64,000 nt of DNA, from positions 8,047,275 through 8,111,274 of the forward strand of contig NC_134032.1 in assembly GCF_964204645.1 (NCBI RefSeq), given 5' to 3'. Position numbers and translations under genes: made by a program. Of the stretch, positions 62,201-64,000 are shown piece after piece. Each line of letters starts with the position of its first letter. Position 1 is the first letter of the stretch. The notes under the pieces are model-generated. The model had not been told where the DNA came from and made no database searches. It saw only the letters and a list, made by a program, of their open reading frames with translations. This stretch comes from Tubulanus polymorphus (lineage: Eukaryota; Nemertea; Palaeonemertea; Tubulaniformes; Tubulanidae).

Positions 62201-62350
62201 AGTAAATAGGAAAATGTTGTTTCAAGCAAAAAGTCGAGAGGTCGAGTGAGTAGAAAATTAAAATAAATTATCGCACGCTCGAATTTATTTTAATTTTCTA
62301 CTCACTCGCCCTCTCAACCTTCGACTTGAAACAACACTTTCCTATTTACT
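62201..62350. repeat. Near-perfect ~150-bp palindrome (hairpin)
   Basis: AGTAAATAGGAAAATGTTGT at the left pairs with ACAACACTTTCCTATTTACT at the right. The arms (~68 bp, with a few mismatches or indels) run inward through GTCGAGAGG...GTGAGTAGAAAATTAAAATA to a 12-base GC-rich loop, ATCGCACGCTCG. It marks the start of the AT-rich island. Confidence 0.9.
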
Positions 62351-62369
62351 CATATAATATTCATATTTT

Positions 62370-62715
62370 AAAAGTGTGAGTTAAGTGTTAGCATAATAAT
62401 CTAGATAAATAAGATCAAACATAGATTTCGAATAATAAAAAATCAATTTTTAAACATAAAAAGTGTGAGTGAAATAATTCATATTTTAAACATTGAATAT
62501 TTATATTTATATGCGTTAAATTCTTATTTCTAAACATAAACAGTGTGAGTAAAGTGTGAGTGAAATAATTCATATTTTGAACATTGAATATTTATATCTA
62601 TATGCGTTAAATTCTAATTTTTAAACATAAAAAGTTTGAGTAAAGTGTGAGTGAAATAATTCATATTCTAAACATTGAATATTTATATTAATATGCGTTA
62701 AATTCTTATTTTAAT
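62370..62715. repeat. 91-bp tandem repeat, ~3.5 copies
   Basis: GAAATAATTCATATT recurs at 62471, 62562 and 62653. Each unit also carries GTGTGAGT, AACATTGAATATTTATAT and ATGCGTTAAATTCT. It directly follows the palindrome and precedes the first AT-rich ORF. Confidence 0.85.
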
Positions 62716-62733
62716 AAAAGTTTTGTTATTGAA

Positions 62734-63372
62734 ATGAAGAAAGAAGAAGAACCTAAATTCAAATTCGAAATAAAAGATACTAATAACTTATTTTCACAGT
62801 TTAACATTGAGAATTATATTTCAGCATCAAATTTAGTGCATAAGAGGCATTATAAAATTGATAATATTACTGTAATTAATCAAATATTATCAAAATAAAA
62901 CATATTTAATTACTGAACTAATAGATACTTTTGATGATGGAATCAAAAATCCGAAAACATTTAATACAGTTTTAAATTATAAAGGAACTTTAGATGAAAA
63001 CATAATGCATATTCTTCAAATTCCTTTTAATGAAAGAAATTATGATTTAATACTGTCTAAAAGTTACAATGATTTGATTATTTTAAGAATTGAAAAAGAC
63101 AATTATATTATTTCAATTTTGATAATAAACAAATTATCTATAATGAAAATTCATCAAATATTGGAATTCAATGTGAATCAGTTAATGATGATAATTCTTA
63201 TAAAGATATGGGAATTCAATGTAATTTAGATGATGAATTTAGAAAATTCATTCCTAATGAGAAAGTGTATCGTGATTGTGGAGGTAAATATTTTAGATCA
63301 CATAAATCAAAACATTATCAAACAATAAAACATATCAAATATGAAGAGAATAATAATTCTATATTGAAATAA
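62734..63372 (+). pseudogene. AT-rich ORF with two frame changes and a Cys/His C-terminal motif; family not recognised
   Basis: The frame from ATG 62734 (MKKEEEPKFKFEIKD) stops at 62898. A second frame is open through about 63130 (LITELIDTFDDGIKNPKT..). A third ends at 63372 and contains GIQCESVNDDNSYKDMGIQC (two GIQC repeats) and CGGKYFRSHKSKHYQTIKH, which has the look of a zinc-finger-like or basic nucleic-acid-binding tail. The three pieces run head to tail, as if one protein of about 210 residues had taken two single-base shifts. Codon use is extremely AT-biased, unlike all other genes here. The style recalls proteins of AT-rich DNA viruses or virus-like transposons, but nothing identifies one. 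Confidence 0.45.
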
Positions 63373-63554
63373 GATTAAGCTGTATGTTTCAAATATACAA
63401 TAGTTAAAACATTGTGAAATAAGTTAATTAATAACTGTAAGACTGTAAGTTTAATTGTTATTTGATTTAATCATTTTAAAGTTTAATATTTCAAAAATAT
63501 TGAATTAAAAACTATCAAATATTTATCAATTTTTAATTTTTTTTCCCTAAATAA

Positions 63555-63734
63555 ATGGATGGTTTCATTCCAACTGGAAGTAGTGATTCAAAACATTATT
63601 TAGTTGCTGGAGGGTTAATATTGGCAACGCTTAACTTTTACTATGAAAATATCAGTAAAGATTTGATGAATGAAAATATGAAATTAAGTAAGAAATTAAA
63701 GAAGTTAAATGGAGACACAATCAAAAAGAATTAG
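63555..63734 (+). CDS. Small AT-rich ORF with one membrane segment
   Basis: 59 residues from ATG 63555. After a short polar start there is a hydrophobic helix (YLVAGGLILATLNFYY), then a charged, Lys-rich helix (MKLSKKLKKLNG). It is compact and ORF-dense with its neighbours. It could be a small membrane protein of a virus-like element; no family recognised. Confidence 0.4.
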   Translation: MDGFIPTGSSDSKHYLVAGGLILATLNFYYENISKDLMNENMKLSKKLKKLNGDTIKKN

Positions 63735-63794
63735 GGGATAAAAAAGCATCTTTTAATTTAATTTATTTTATATATTTTAACTACCGGTATAAAA

Positions 63795-64000
63795 ATGAGT
63801 GAAAATATATCAAATTTATTACATCTCATTTACAGAAATCAAGAGCGCATTAAGTTGATAATTATGATTTCAGGATTATTATTCTTTTCATTTTAAAGTA
63901 TAAAACAGCTGTTAGAATTCTATGATAATTGCAAAATTAGATACGCTGAATTAAAAGATAACATAAATTATCTATCGGATAGAAATCATAATATTAAGTG
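63795..64000 (+). CDS. Small AT-rich ORF continuing past an in-frame stop to the window end
   Basis: MSENISNLLHLIYRNQERIK followed by hydrophobic LIIMISGLLFFSF and TAA at 63894. The same frame is open beyond the stop (KQLLEFYDNCKIRYAELKDN) to position 64000, with coiled-coil-like character. It may be one membrane-anchored protein with a mutated stop, or two ORFs. The right end is cut by the window. Confidence 0.35.

Overview
This is eukaryotic nuclear DNA from an AT-rich invertebrate genome. Exons are short, mostly 30-220 bp, with GT/AG introns, and many repeat families are present. The gene families visible are M12B metalloproteases, a NRF-6-type acyltransferase, Ly6/three-finger proteins and a class A GPCR. 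Together with many tRNA-type SINE and APE-type LINE remnants, they suggest a lophotrochozoan, possibly a mollusc. That placement is an inference; no marker gene fixes the taxon. All exon models were made by eye from splice sites, reading frame and paralogue comparison.

Layout: (1) 0.3-5.9 kb, minus: a secreted M12B (reprolysin-like) metalloprotease whose 3' end lies beyond the window start. (2) 7.6-9.3 kb, plus: a small two-exon gene with a FAM167-like motif, holding a LINE fragment in its intron. (3) 11.9-22.1 kb, minus: NRF-6-like membrane acyltransferase (copy A). (4) 23.1-24.0 kb, minus: an intact 305-residue LINE ORF1-like protein standing alone. (5) 25.6-34.7 kb, plus: a head-to-head inverted duplicate of the acyltransferase (copy B). 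It is a pseudogene, with a 10-bp exon deletion and no last exon, and a 4.9-kb non-LTR retrotransposon (26.0-30.9 kb) has split it. (6) 34.7-40.8 kb: no convincing host gene; it holds a MADF-like fragment, a fold-back element loaded with minisatellites, and a LINE tail. (7) 40.9-49.4 kb, plus: a second M12B protease with protease, disintegrin-like and Cys-rich parts, plus a possible stop-carrying alternative exon. (8) 50.3-55.7 kb, minus: a third, more divergent M12B protease. (9) 56.5-61.8 kb, minus: two Ly6-type paralogues, one broken, next to an intronless GPCR. (10) 62.2-64 kb: an abrupt AT-rich island. It has a ~150-bp near-perfect palindrome, 91-bp tandem repeats and several small ORFs unlike the rest of the window. 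This is the best candidate for an undescribed or mobile/viral element, but its family was not recognised.

The three metalloproteases form a local paralogue cluster. They share exon phases and block-by-block similarity (CDxxC exon, SG(R/K)..SVCN exon, HExxHxxGxxH exon, C-x-C...CIM exon). None shows a full-length ADAM propeptide, so they are predicted to be small secreted enzymes. The acyltransferase pair is a clear before/after series: duplication came first, then independent insertions in each arm (a short TIR element in A, a LINE in B).
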